From: Lachnospiraceae bacterium
GTDB lineage: Bacteria > Bacillota > Clostridia > Lachnospirales > Lachnospiraceae
Reading direction: 5' to 3'
Assembly (NCBI GenBank): GCA_015056915.1
Contig: SVFK01000002.1
Span: 124,001-188,000, forward strand
DNA length: 64,000 nt
Shown here in pieces: positions 1-7,817 of this stretch. Position numbers and translations under genes: made by a program. Numbering within the stretch: position 1 is the stretch's first letter; every line of letters starts with the position of its first letter. The notes under the pieces were generated by a model that saw only the letters and a program-made list of their open reading frames with translations, did no database searches and was not told the origin of the DNA.

Positions 1-1
1 G

Positions 2-544
2 CTTTACGGCTGTGCAGGCATTAATACATCCCTTTTCGGTATTGGTGAGAGAACCGGTAATACCCCTCTTGAAGCAATGGTATTTGAATATGCACAGCTT
101 AAAGGTGATTTAAACGGTATGGATACCAGAGTTATCACGGAATTGGCGGAATATTATGAGAAGGAAATCGGTTATGAGATTCCTCCCCGTACGCCTTTTG
201 TGGGTAAGAATTTTAATGTTACCAGAGCGGGTATCCATGCAGACGGACTTTTAAAGAATGAGGAAATCTATAATATTTTTGATACGGAGAAATTCCTGAA
301 TCGACCTGTGTTATGTGCTATTTCCAATACCTCGGGACTGGCAGGAATTGCACATTGGATTAACACCTATTATAAGCTTAAGAATGAAGCACAGGTGGAT
401 AAGAATTCTGAGCTTGTAAAGGAAATCAAGAAATGGGTTGACGATGAGTATGCAGGAGGACGTGTGACGGTACTTACAGATGAGGAAATCATTGCGTGCC
501 TGAATCGTGTGTGCTTGGAGAAAAATATTACACTTGGTGAATAG
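2..544 (+). CDS. Homocitrate/isopropylmalate synthase family protein, probably Re-citrate synthase (3' part)
   Basis: Only the last 180 codons are present; the frame is open from base 2 to the TAG at 542-544, so the gene starts upstream. The visible part belongs to the LeuA/NifV/Re-citrate synthase family: GERTGNTPLEAM lies at about visible residues 15-26 and the conserved NFNVTRAGIHADG at 70-82. The family condenses acetyl-CoA with a 2-oxoacid. The protein ends about 100 residues after HADG. NADP-isocitrate dehydrogenase lies one gene downstream, and in anaerobic Clostridia a Re-face citrate synthase of this family replaces normal citrate synthase, so I infer oxaloacetate as substrate. Homocitrate or 2-isopropylmalate synthase cannot be excluded without the N-terminal half. 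Confidence 0.75.
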   Translation, partial: LYGCAGINTSLFGIGERTGNTPLEAMVFEYAQLKGDLNGMDTRVITELAEYYEKEIGYEIPPRTPFVGKNFNVTRAGIHADGLLKNEEIYNIFDTEKFLNRPVLCAISNTSGLAGIAHWINTYYKLKNEAQVDKNSELVKEIKKWVDDEYAGGRVTVLTDEEIIACLNRVCLEKNITLGE

Positions 545-581
545 TTGTACGCCCGTAGGTCGGGCAGAATGGAGAGAAGCG

Positions 582-1283
582 TTGGGTAATTATGATGTAA
601 AACAGGAAGTAACTGATAAATACTCCCTGCGCGGAAGAGTGTTCCACAAGCTACGAGATGATATTTTGAGCGGTAAGTATGAGGAGCATGAGGAATTAAA
701 GGAAGTGGCAATCGGTGAGGAAATGGGCGTCAGCAGGACTCCTGTAAGAGAGGCTTTCCGTCAGCTTGAACTGGAGGGACTTATTCAGATTATTCCTAAT
801 AAGGGAGCCTATGTCACCGGAATCACAGAGAAGGATGTTAAGGATATTTACATGATTCGCTCTCTGCTGGAGGGGTTATGTGCGCGTTGGGCTACAGAGC
901 ATATTACCAAGGAGCAGATGGAGGAGATGGAGGAAAATGTGTATCTTGCGCAGTTTCATGCCAGAAAAGGGCATTTGGAGCAGCTGGCAGAGCTGGATAA
1001 TCGTTTTCATGATATTCTGTATGAAGCATGTAACAGCAAAATACTGGAGCATCAATTAAAGGATTTTCATCAATATGTGCTTCGTGTGCGCAAGAAGACC
1101 CTTGCCAATGCCAACAGAGGACCCCAATCCAACAAAGAGCACGAAGAAATCATGGAAGCAATTAAGGCGGGAAATGCAGAGCTTGCAGAAATGCTTGCTA
1201 ACCGTCATATGATTAATGCCTATGAAAATATGGTGCAGAATGGACTGCACGAGGCATATGAACGGAAAGAAAATGCCAAATAG
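582..1283 (+). CDS. GntR-family regulator, FadR/FCD subfamily
   Basis: DNA-binding repressor or activator of about 233 residues. Residues 14-80 form the GntR winged helix (SRTPVREAFRQLELEGLI at 51-68 is the recognition-helix signature). Residues 85-215 form the all-helical FCD ligand domain, with the expected metal ligands D139, H143, H187 and H209, suggesting a carboxylate effector bound through a metal. I chose the TTG at 582 because GGAGAG at 571-576 stands 5 bases ahead; an alternative start at 507 would overlap the upstream gene and add a non-conserved tail. It sits 37 bases after the synthase gene and 78 before icd, so control of this glutamate-branch cluster is an inference. The ligand is unknown. 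Confidence 0.88.
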   Translation: MGNYDVKQEVTDKYSLRGRVFHKLRDDILSGKYEEHEELKEVAIGEEMGVSRTPVREAFRQLELEGLIQIIPNKGAYVTGITEKDVKDIYMIRSLLEGLCARWATEHITKEQMEEMEENVYLAQFHARKGHLEQLAELDNRFHDILYEACNSKILEHQLKDFHQYVLRVRKKTLANANRGPQSNKEHEEIMEAIKAGNAELAEMLANRHMINAYENMVQNGLHEAYERKENAK

Positions 1284-1361
1284 ACTGTTATCTCATAAAG
1301 ATATGTGCTAAAATGTAAAAGGTCTATAGAAGGATAGAGAAGCGAAAGGATGTACGCAAAC

Positions 1362-2570
1362 ATGGAAAAGATTAGAATGACGACCCCGTTAGTAGAGATG
1401 GACGGAGATGAAATGACCAGAATACTGTGGCAGATGATTAAGGATGAACTGTTACTGCCATACATAGATTTGAAGACAGAATACTATGATCTGGGTCTTG
1501 AGTATCGTAATGCAACCAACGATCAGGTGACAGTGGATTCTGCCAATGCAACGTTAAAGTATGGTGTTGCCGTAAAATGTGCAACCATTACTCCCAATGC
1601 AGCCAGAATGACTGAGTATGACTTAAAAGAAATGTGGAAGAGTCCGAACGGAACCATTCGTGCCATTTTGGACGGAACCGTGTTCCGCGCACCGATTCTG
1701 GTAAAGGGAATTGTACCTTATGTAAAGAATTGGATGAAGCCTATCACCATTGCCCGTCATGCTTACGGTGATGTTTATAAAAATACGGAAATCAAAGTGC
1801 CCGGTGCCGGAAAGGCAGAGCTGGTATACACAGCAGAAGACGGTACAGAGGTAAGAGAGGTTATTCATAACTTCAAGGGTGCCGGTATCTTACAGGGTAT
1901 TCATAATACAGAGGAATCCATCAGCAGTTTTGCAAGAGCATGCTTTGCGTATGCAGTAGATACCAAGCAGGATTTGTGGTTCTCTACGAAGGATACCATC
2001 TCTAAGAAATATGACCATACCTTTAAGGATATATTCCAGGAGATTTATGATAACGAATTTAAGACCAAATTTGAAGAATTGGGAATTGAGTATTTCTATA
2101 CTCTGATTGATGATGCGGTAGCACGTGTTATTCGTTCTGAGGGTGGATTTATCTGGGCTTGTAAGAATTATGATGGTGATGTAATGTCCGATATGGTGGC
2201 AACCGCTTATGGTGATTTGTCCATGATGACATCCGTACTGGTATCTCCCAATGGTGTGTATGAGTATGAAGCAGCACACGGAACTGTGCAGCGTCATTAT
2301 TACAAGCATTTGAAGGGAGAGGAAACCTCCACCAACTCTATCGCAACCATCTTTGCATGGACAGGAGCTCTTCGCAAGCGTGGTGAGTTGGATGGCATCA
2401 CAGAATTGTGTGATTTTGCTGATAAGCTGGAAAAAGCATGCATCAAGACCATCGAGGACGGCAAGATGACAAAGAGCCTTTCCTTGATTTCAACCTGTGA
2501 GAATCCTGTGATTCTGAACAGCCTTGATTTTATCAAAGCAATCAGAGAGACCTTAGACAGCTTATTATAA
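1362..2570 (+). CDS. icd: NADP-dependent isocitrate dehydrogenase
   Basis: Oxidative decarboxylation of isocitrate to 2-oxoglutarate with NADPH formation. The 402-residue protein is of the homodimeric eukaryote-like type ([12 protein letters not shown] near the N-terminus, [14 protein letters not shown] substrate loop at about 90-100 read here as [18 protein letters not shown], and [14 protein letters not shown] at about 304-317). The start at 1362 has AAAGGA 11 bases upstream; an ATG at 1350 overlaps that site and is less likely. The gene follows the GntR regulator and the citrate-synthase-like gene, so together they probably make 2-oxoglutarate for glutamate rather than run a full TCA cycle. 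A strong hairpin terminator follows. Confidence 0.95.
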   Translation: MEKIRMTTPLVEMDGDEMTRILWQMIKDELLLPYIDLKTEYYDLGLEYRNATNDQVTVDSANATLKYGVAVKCATITPNAARMTEYDLKEMWKSPNGTIRAILDGTVFRAPILVKGIVPYVKNWMKPITIARHAYGDVYKNTEIKVPGAGKAELVYTAEDGTEVREVIHNFKGAGILQGIHNTEESISSFARACFAYAVDTKQDLWFSTKDTISKKYDHTFKDIFQEIYDNEFKTKFEELGIEYFYTLIDDAVARVIRSEGGFIWACKNYDGDVMSDMVATAYGDLSMMTSVLVSPNGVYEYEAAHGTVQRHYYKHLKGEETSTNSIATIFAWTGALRKRGELDGITELCDFADKLEKACIKTIEDGKMTKSLSLISTCENPVILNSLDFIKAIRETLDSLL

Positions 2571-2589
2571 TATGATAGGACATAAGAAC

Positions 2590-2622
2590 GCGGAGTAGCC
2601 AAAGGCTACTCCGCTAATTTTT
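2590..2622. terminator. Hairpin terminator between icd and the ABC-F gene
   Basis: A perfect 11-bp stem (GCGGAGTAGCC at 2590-2600, GGCTACTCCGC at 2604-2614) with an AAA loop, followed on the plus strand by TAATTTTT. It terminates icd. The stop codon of the convergent ABC-F gene (2606-2608) lies inside the stem; on the minus strand no T-run follows, so termination there would be weaker. Confidence 0.9.
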
Positions 2623-4525
2623 CCCATTCCTCGTATAATGATTCCAATTCTTCATTTAAACTGATTTGTTCCTTGGACAGGTCTTGCAATTTTAATACCT
2701 GTGTGCCAATGGCAGGGTCGGACATTTCAGTATCAATCTCTGTCAGACGGGCTTCTATTGAGGCGATTTTTTCTTCGCATTTCTTTAAGTCATTTTCTTT
2801 TTTGCGAAGTCTTGCCTGTTCTTCCTTTTGGGCTTTCCAGTCCAGCTTGACCTCCGTATCCTCCCTTTTGGGGACTGCTGCGGAAGCTGAGGCAAAGGAG
2901 GGCTGTAAGGCAGCCATCTGTATATCATGCTTTTCCAGATAATAGTCATAATTTCCAATATAATTTACAAACATCTGCCCGGTTAGGTCGAGGATTCGAT
3001 GGGCAGTTTTGTTGATAAAATAACGGTCATGGGACACATATAACACAGTGCCCTCATAGCTGTTGATAGCATCCTCTAAGATTTCTTTAGACATAATATC
3101 AAGGTGATTGGTAGGCTCATCCAAAATCAGGAAGTTGGCGTTGGAGAGCATCAGCTTGGCGAGAGATACACGTCCCTTTTCACCACCGCTCAAATCACTG
3201 ATACGTTTAAAAACATCATCTCCGGTAAACAGGAAAGCTGCCAGTACATTTCGAATCTCAGTGTTGGTGAGATAAGGATATTCGTCAGAAATTTCCTCGA
3301 ATAACGTCTTTTCGCTATGTAACACATGATGCTCCTGATCATAATAACCGATTTCAACGTTCGTACCCAAACGAAAGCTTCCGCTATCTGTCGGAAGTAA
3401 TTCATTCAAAATCTTCAGAAGAGTAGTCTTGCCTGTGCCGTTGTCGCCGATAATGGCAATATGCTCGCCACGCTTAACCTCAAAGCTGACATTTTCAAAA
3501 AGCTGATGAGAGTCGAAGGCCTTGCTTAAGCCCTCTACAGTCAGCACATCATTACCGCTTTGGAGGTGGGGAGTCAAAGTCAGCTTCATATCCGCACGTA
3601 TCTCGGTTGGCTTCTCCAGTACCTCTATTTTGTCTAACATTTTAACGCGACTTTCAGCGCGCTTAATGGATTTCTCGCGGTTGAAGGAGCGAAGCTTTTC
3701 GATAACCTCCTCCTGATGCTTGATTTCCCGCTGCTGATTGACATAGGCATTCCAGGCAGCAATGCGCAGCTGTTCCTTCTTGGCTGCATAATCAGAGTAA
3801 TTGCCCTGAAAACTGGTAGCCTTGGTCTGATCGATTTCGATGACCTTGGTAGCGATTCTGTCCAAAAAGTAGCGGTCATGAGATACAATAATGACAGCCC
3901 CCTTGTAATTGAGCAGATAGGTTTCCAACCATGTAATGGAATTCATATCCAAATGGTTGGTGGGCTCATCCAGAATAATCAAATCAGACTTTTGTAATAA
4001 AAGCTTTCCTAAAGCCACGCGAGTCTTCTGACCACCGGAAAGAGTGGCAACAGATTTAGAGAATTCCTCCTCAAGAAAACCCAGACCCTTTAACACGCCC
4101 ACCAATTCACTTTTATAGGTGTAGCCGCCGCCCATTTCAAAGGCATGGGTAAGGGCGGTATATTGCTTCATGGCATTATCAAGAGCATCTCCGTCTGCAT
4201 GCTTCATATCTGCCTCGCATTGTCGCATACGAAGCTCCAAATCGATTAAATCCTGCTTTACGCTTAATAACTCATCATAAATGGTATGGGTGGTGTCCAC
4301 TGCGCTGTTTTGGGCAAGATAACCTAAGGTCTTGTCCTTGGCCAGGGTCACAATACCTGCGTCAGCCTGCAATTCACCCACAATAATACGCAGAAGAGTG
4401 GTTTTGCCTGCACCGTTGATGCCGACGATTGCCGCCTTTTCATAATCTTCAATGTGGAAGCTTATATTTTCAAGAACTGTGTTTTCAATAAATGCCTTTG
4501 AAATGCCCTGACAGGAGAGTATCAT
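2606..4525 (-). CDS. ABC-F family ATPase (ribosome-associated, YdiF/Uup-like)
   Basis: A 639-residue protein with two ABC ATPase domains and no membrane segments, the hallmark of ABC-F translation factors. Domain 1 has Walker A GINGAGKTT (35-43), LSGGQKTR and LIILDEPTNHLD; domain 2 has GDNGTGKTT (about 358-366), LSGGEKGR and LILDEPTNHLD. Both domains keep the catalytic glutamate. A C-terminal charged coiled coil (about 560-639) matches the Uup/YdiF type. The start is the ATG at 4525 (MILSCQGISKAF), as usual for the family; upstream in-frame starts at 4537 and 4573 are possible. It probably acts on the ribosomal E site to relieve stalls; an antibiotic-resistance role is possible but nothing here points to it. 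Divergent from rex. Confidence 0.9.
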   Translation of the reverse strand: MILSCQGISKAFIENTVLENISFHIEDYEKAAIVGINGAGKTTLLRIIVGELQADAGIVTLAKDKTLGYLAQNSAVDTTHTIYDELLSVKQDLIDLELRMRQCEADMKHADGDALDNAMKQYTALTHAFEMGGGYTYKSELVGVLKGLGFLEEEFSKSVATLSGGQKTRVALGKLLLQKSDLIILDEPTNHLDMNSITWLETYLLNYKGAVIIVSHDRYFLDRIATKVIEIDQTKATSFQGNYSDYAAKKEQLRIAAWNAYVNQQREIKHQEEVIEKLRSFNREKSIKRAESRVKMLDKIEVLEKPTEIRADMKLTLTPHLQSGNDVLTVEGLSKAFDSHQLFENVSFEVKRGEHIAIIGDNGTGKTTLLKILNELLPTDSGSFRLGTNVEIGYYDQEHHVLHSEKTLFEEISDEYPYLTNTEIRNVLAAFLFTGDDVFKRISDLSGGEKGRVSLAKLMLSNANFLILDEPTNHLDIMSKEILEDAINSYEGTVLYVSHDRYFINKTAHRILDLTGQMFVNYIGNYDYYLEKHDIQMAALQPSFASASAAVPKREDTEVKLDWKAQKEEQARLRKKENDLKKCEEKIASIEARLTEIDTEMSDPAIGTQVLKLQDLSKEQISLNEELESLYEEWEKLAE

Positions 4526-4612
4526 TGTCGTACACATACCTTTCTGTGAATGCTTGGAAATTATTAGTATCAATCCATTTAAAATATACTGTAAAAACTC
4601 ATAACCTAAGAT

Positions 4613-4641
4613 ATTTTACCTTGAAGAATTTGTACTGTCAA
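4613..4641 (-). promoter_or_regulatory. Promoter for the ABC-F gene
   Basis: Read on the minus strand, TTGACA (4641-4636) is followed after 17 bases by TAAAAT (4618-4613), about 90 bases before the ABC-F start. Its -35 box is only 4 bases from the -35 box of the rex promoter, and the two form the inverted repeat TGTCAATTCATTGACA (4636-4651). Confidence 0.75.
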
Positions 4642-4645
4642 TTCA

Positions 4646-4663
4646 TTGACAATAAATTAACAC
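4646..4663. promoter_or_regulatory. Possible Rex operator overlapping the rex -35 box
   Basis: TTGACAATAAATTAACAC resembles the clostridial Rex site TTGTTAA-N4-TTAACAA at 11 of 14 defined positions, with the right half nearly perfect. It covers the -35 box and part of the spacer of the rex promoter, so autorepression is plausible. The left-half mismatches make this tentative. Confidence 0.4.
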
Positions 4664-4674
4664 AAGGCTATAAT
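4646..4674 (+). promoter_or_regulatory. Consensus promoter of rex
   Basis: TTGACA (4646-4651), a 17-base spacer and TATAAT (4669-4674): a perfect housekeeping promoter. Transcription should start near 4681-4684, exactly at the left edge of the hairpin element, so that whole element would lie in the rex 5' untranslated region. Confidence 0.85.
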
Positions 4675-4683
4675 GTTCGTATA

Positions 4684-4798
4684 GGGCAGAGTCAAATCCT
4701 TTCAAGCATATCTGCGTGCTTGCACATGCAGATATGCTTGAAAGGATTTGACGAGCGAAGCGACCGGGTGAAGTCGCAGACTTCACCCGGCTCTGCCC
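4684..4798 (+). other. Multi-hairpin element in the rex leader
   Basis: Outer arms GGGCAGAG (4684-4691) and CTCTGCCC (4791-4798) enclose two perfect hairpins. The first has 25-bp arms at 4691-4715 and 4728-4752, with a short GTGC-TT-GCAC stem at its tip. The second has 12-bp arms CCGGGTGAAGTC (4764-4775) and GACTTCACCCGG (4779-4790) with a GCA loop. Folded together they give a three-way junction. No reading frame in it is convincing. It may be a structured RNA leader or a small palindromic mobile repeat; I do not recognise a named family. Confidence 0.8.
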
Positions 4799-4853
4799 TT
4801 TTAAAGGGCGGCTCTGCCCTTTAAAAGGGTGTTGCTGCCCTTTAAAAGGGCGT
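4791..4853 (+). repeat. Three 21-bp tandem repeats with self-complementary cores
   Basis: Three consecutive 21-base units begin at 4791, 4812 and 4833, each carrying (C/G)CTGCCCTTTWAAAGGG-type sequence; the cores at 4795-4809, 4816-4829 and 4837-4851 are themselves near-perfect palindromes. The first two units each start with CTCTGCCC, the right arm of the adjoining hairpin element, so that arm exists in more than one copy and can pair in alternative registers with 4684-4691. Confidence 0.85.
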
Positions 4854-4897
4854 CATGTGCCCGACAGGGGCAGTATTCTAATTTGGAGGTAACGTTT

Positions 4898-5551
4898 GTG
4901 GAAGAAAAAGAAATATCACAGGCCGTTATTGGGCGCTTGCCCAGATATTTTCGCTATCTGGGGGAGTTGAGAGATGAAGGTGTAGAGAGAATTTCATCAC
5001 AGGAATTAAGTGAATTAATGAAGGTTACTGCTTCACAGATTCGTCAGGATTTTAATAACTTCGGTGGATTTGGTCAGCAGGGATATGGATATAATGTAGA
5101 ATACCTGTACAGAGAGATTGGTAAGATCCTTGGCTTGGATCATACACATAATTTTGTGATTATCGGAGCCGGCAATCTGGGTCGTGCCTTGGGCAACTAT
5201 ATCAATTTTGAGCGGCGTGGATTTATTTTTCGTGGAATGTTCGATATGAATCCTGAACTGATTGGCGAGGAAGTACGTGGTGTCAAGGTAAGACCGATGG
5301 AGGAATTGGAGCAGTTTGTCAGGGAGAACGATATTGACATTGCCGTGTTGACGATTCCTAAGACAAGTGCCGTAGAATTAGTAGATAAGCTGATACAGAA
5401 CGGAATTCGTGCAATTTGGAATTTTGCGCATGTTGATTTGAATGTACCGGAAGGTATTCAGGTAGAAAATGTTCATTTATCCGATAGTCTGATGAAGCTG
5501 TCGTACAATATTACTCGTTATTTGAAGGAGTCGGGACAGGATACGAATTAG
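4898..5551 (+). CDS. rex: Redox-sensing transcriptional repressor Rex
   Basis: Rex binds DNA when the NADH/NAD ratio is low and releases it when NADH rises, controlling fermentation and hydrogen-metabolism genes. The 217-residue protein has the N-terminal winged helix (RLPRYFRYLGELRDEG at 13-28; TASQIRQDFNNFGGFGQQGYGY at about 44-65, split here only for reference) and a Rossmann fold with GAGNLG at 90-95 for NADH. The GTG at 4898 is the start: GGAGGT at 4885-4890 stands 7 bases ahead. A longer frame back to 4829 would run into the repeat region and is unlikely. The gene has an unusually long structured leader of about 215 bases and a candidate Rex site in its own promoter. Downstream genes follow closely, suggesting an operon with the coiled-coil protein, nnr and alr. 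Confidence 0.96.
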   Translation: MEEKEISQAVIGRLPRYFRYLGELRDEGVERISSQELSELMKVTASQIRQDFNNFGGFGQQGYGYNVEYLYREIGKILGLDHTHNFVIIGAGNLGRALGNYINFERRGFIFRGMFDMNPELIGEEVRGVKVRPMEELEQFVRENDIDIAVLTIPKTSAVELVDKLIQNGIRAIWNFAHVDLNVPEGIQVENVHLSDSLMKLSYNITRYLKESGQDTN

Positions 5552-5604
5552 TATCGCTGACCAAAGATGTGTTAATAGGTCCGTATGCACAGCTAGGAGG
5601 CAAT

Positions 5605-6249
5605 ATGGGGCGTAAAGAAAGTACAGAAAAAAAGGAAGCATTTAGTAATGCACTGTTAGGCAAAAAAATACCGGTGCTTACACTGGATAGTAAGTGGTAT
5701 CGTCTGTTGAATGAGATGGGCAAGGCTACAGTGAAGGAGCAGGAGGAGCAACTGAACGACCTGCTGAAGCGCCAAGGTAAGCTGAATACAGAGACCAAGG
5801 ATATTAAGCGACTGAAGAAGAAGCTGATGAATGAAATCGTATCCATGGTTGATGAAGTGGAACAGAAAAACAACAAAGCGTTGGAAAAGAAGATTCAAGA
5901 GCATAAGCGATTGATTGAAGAGTGTAACGAAAAGCTGGAAAACTATCAGGATGAACTGAGAGACATTCCTCGTGAAATAGAAAAGATTAATTCCAAGCTA
6001 ATGCTGATTACTATGGAATGCTGTTATGACATCATGCAGGAAAATACGGATGAAATTCAAAAGATTGCAGATTGGGTTACGGAGATTCGCATAGAGCTGA
6101 AAAAGCAACTGATCCGCAAGCAGGAAATGGAACAGAAAAATCAGGACATCTATGCTTACATGCATGATGTTTTCGGTGCTGATGTGGTTAATCTGTTCGA
6201 TATGGAGTTTAATCCTGAGGAAAATGCAAAAAAGAATTCGGAAGGATAA
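5605..6249 (+). CDS. Coiled-coil protein of unknown function
   Basis: A 214-residue, highly charged protein with no signal peptide or membrane segment. After a short N-terminal stretch with LTLDSKWYRLL at about 25-35, residues 42-135 are predicted by eye to be a long Lys/Glu-rich coiled coil, followed by a second helical stretch (about 150-180) and an acidic tail with NLFDMEFNPEENA. The ATG at 5605 is chosen because TAGGAGG stands 4 bases ahead. It lies between rex (53 bases upstream) and the NAD(P)HX repair gene (22 bases downstream), so it is probably co-transcribed with them. I do not recognise a family and assign no function. Confidence 0.85.
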   Translation: MGRKESTEKKEAFSNALLGKKIPVLTLDSKWYRLLNEMGKATVKEQEEQLNDLLKRQGKLNTETKDIKRLKKKLMNEIVSMVDEVEQKNNKALEKKIQEHKRLIEECNEKLENYQDELRDIPREIEKINSKLMLITMECCYDIMQENTDEIQKIADWVTEIRIELKKQLIRKQEMEQKNQDIYAYMHDVFGADVVNLFDMEFNPEENAKKNSEG

Positions 6250-6271
6250 CTGTTAAAAGAGGGATGTATAA

Positions 6272-7762
6272 GTGGAGTATCTGGTAACTGCAGAGGAAAT
6301 GAAACAATATGATGCCAATACCATAGATGTTATCGGTGTTCCCGGCATGGTACTTATGGAGAGAGCTGCTCTGGGAGCTTTCTCTTTCATTGAGGATAAA
6401 TTTAGTGCAATCCCGTCCTGTGATAAGACAGTACTGGTTATGGTCGGTATGGGTAATAATGGTGGGGATGGTCTGGCACTTGCAAGATTATTATCTGATG
6501 TCGGTTGTCCGGTGGATATCCAATATGTAGGAGACCCTCGGAAAGCATCTGAACAATGGAAGCTTCAGAAAAAAATTCTGGAGCATTATTTTGTTGGGAC
6601 AAGTGACAAAACAGAGGGAAAAGAATATACTATCATGGTAGATGCTTTGTTTGGAGTTGGTTTGTCCCGTAATATTGAAGGGGAATATGCGCAGGCAGTG
6701 GAGGATTTTAACAAGGCAAAGGCTTTTAAGCTGGCACTGGATATTCCCAGCGGTATCTGTTCGGATACAGGTAAGGTATTGGGCTGTGCTGTGTGCGCTG
6801 ACGTAACGGTGACATTTGGTTTCCGCAAAAGAGGGCTTATGCTTTCGCCGGGTGAGACTTTTGCCGGAGAAGTGGTGATAATACCCATAGGCATTACGGA
6901 GAAGAGTTTTATGGGCAGGAAGCCGGAGTTGTTCTATTATGATGAAAAAATCACAGAATTGCTTCCGAAGCGTGAGAAGGGCGGTAACAAAGGCACCTTT
7001 GGCAAGCTGCTGTTGATTGCGGGAAGTCCCAAGATGGCGGGGGCAGCCGTGTTGGCAGCTAAGGCAGCCTATCGCAGTGGCGCGGGTATGGTAAAGGTAA
7101 TTACTTCCTTGGAAAACAGAGTAATCATACAGAGTACAGTACCGGAGGCTTTGTTTGGTACCTATGAGGATATGCAGGAAGGTATGAAATGGGCGGATGT
7201 GATTGCCATAGGACCGGGACTTGGCAGGAGTAAAGAGTCCTTGGAGCTGTTAAAACAGGTATTGTTGGAATGTAGATTGCCTATGGTAATTGATGCGGAT
7301 GGCTTAAATCTTCTGGCAGAGCATGCGGAAATACGCGAAGAACTGACAAAGCAGGGGGGCGAGGGTCGTCAAATTATTCTGACACCGCACGTTGGCGAGC
7401 TGTCACGACTGACCAAGCATTCGATTCCTCGCTTAAAAGAGAATCTACTGTTATATAGTAAAGCGTTGGCAAAGGAAATACATGCAGTGGTTGTGGCCAA
7501 AGATGCAAGAACCTATATCTGTGGGGACAAGGACCCTGCCTGTGTGAATCTGTGTGGTAACAGTGGTATGGCAACGGCAGGTAGCGGAGATGTGTTAACC
7601 GGTGTGATTGCAGGGTTGTTAACACAAGGGATGGATGCTTTTTCGGCTGCAGCCGTAGGTGTCTATCTTCATGCAAAAGCCGGCGATGCGGTGGCTGCCA
7701 ATATTGGTGAACATGCCTGTATGGCAAGAGATATTTGTGAGCAGCTGCATGTTGCAGAGTAG
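6272..7762 (+). CDS. nnr: Bifunctional NAD(P)HX epimerase/ADP-dependent NAD(P)HX dehydratase
   Basis: Repairs hydrated NADH and NADPH: the N-terminal YjeF_N domain (about 1-215) epimerises R-NAD(P)HX and the C-terminal ribokinase-like domain (about 225-496) dehydrates the S form using ADP. The nucleotide loop GMGNNGGDGLALARLL is at 59-74, and the catalytic-region motif NSGMATAGSGDVLTGVIAG is at about 430-448. The length of 496 residues is normal for the fused enzyme. The start is a GTG at 6272 with AGAGGGA 7 bases upstream. Its place after the NADH sensor gene rex fits a cofactor-care operon, although that link is inference. Confidence 0.95.
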   Translation: MEYLVTAEEMKQYDANTIDVIGVPGMVLMERAALGAFSFIEDKFSAIPSCDKTVLVMVGMGNNGGDGLALARLLSDVGCPVDIQYVGDPRKASEQWKLQKKILEHYFVGTSDKTEGKEYTIMVDALFGVGLSRNIEGEYAQAVEDFNKAKAFKLALDIPSGICSDTGKVLGCAVCADVTVTFGFRKRGLMLSPGETFAGEVVIIPIGITEKSFMGRKPELFYYDEKITELLPKREKGGNKGTFGKLLLIAGSPKMAGAAVLAAKAAYRSGAGMVKVITSLENRVIIQSTVPEALFGTYEDMQEGMKWADVIAIGPGLGRSKESLELLKQVLLECRLPMVIDADGLNLLAEHAEIREELTKQGGEGRQIILTPHVGELSRLTKHSIPRLKENLLLYSKALAKEIHAVVVAKDARTYICGDKDPACVNLCGNSGMATAGSGDVLTGVIAGLLTQGMDAFSAAAVGVYLHAKAGDAVAANIGEHACMARDICEQLHVAE

Positions 7763-7817
7763 TTGTGTCATCAGGGCAGACAATACTGTAATTTAAATAC
7801 AGAAAAGAGTGAATAAA

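Noticed and set aside
1890..2309. Minus-strand open frame inside icd
   Set aside because: It overlaps a certain gene completely and its protein shows no family features.
4684..4798. Palindromic element considered as an insertion sequence remnant
   Set aside because: No transposase fragment and no flanking target duplication are visible; a miniature repeat remains possible and is listed under findings.
4492..4824. Plus-strand open frame across the rex leader
   Set aside because: It starts inside the ABC-F gene on the other strand, has no ribosome site and its codons run through palindromic repeats; noise.
4791..4853. Three regularly spaced repeats considered as a CRISPR array
   Set aside because: The units are contiguous 21-base repeats without unique spacers, and no cas genes are nearby.
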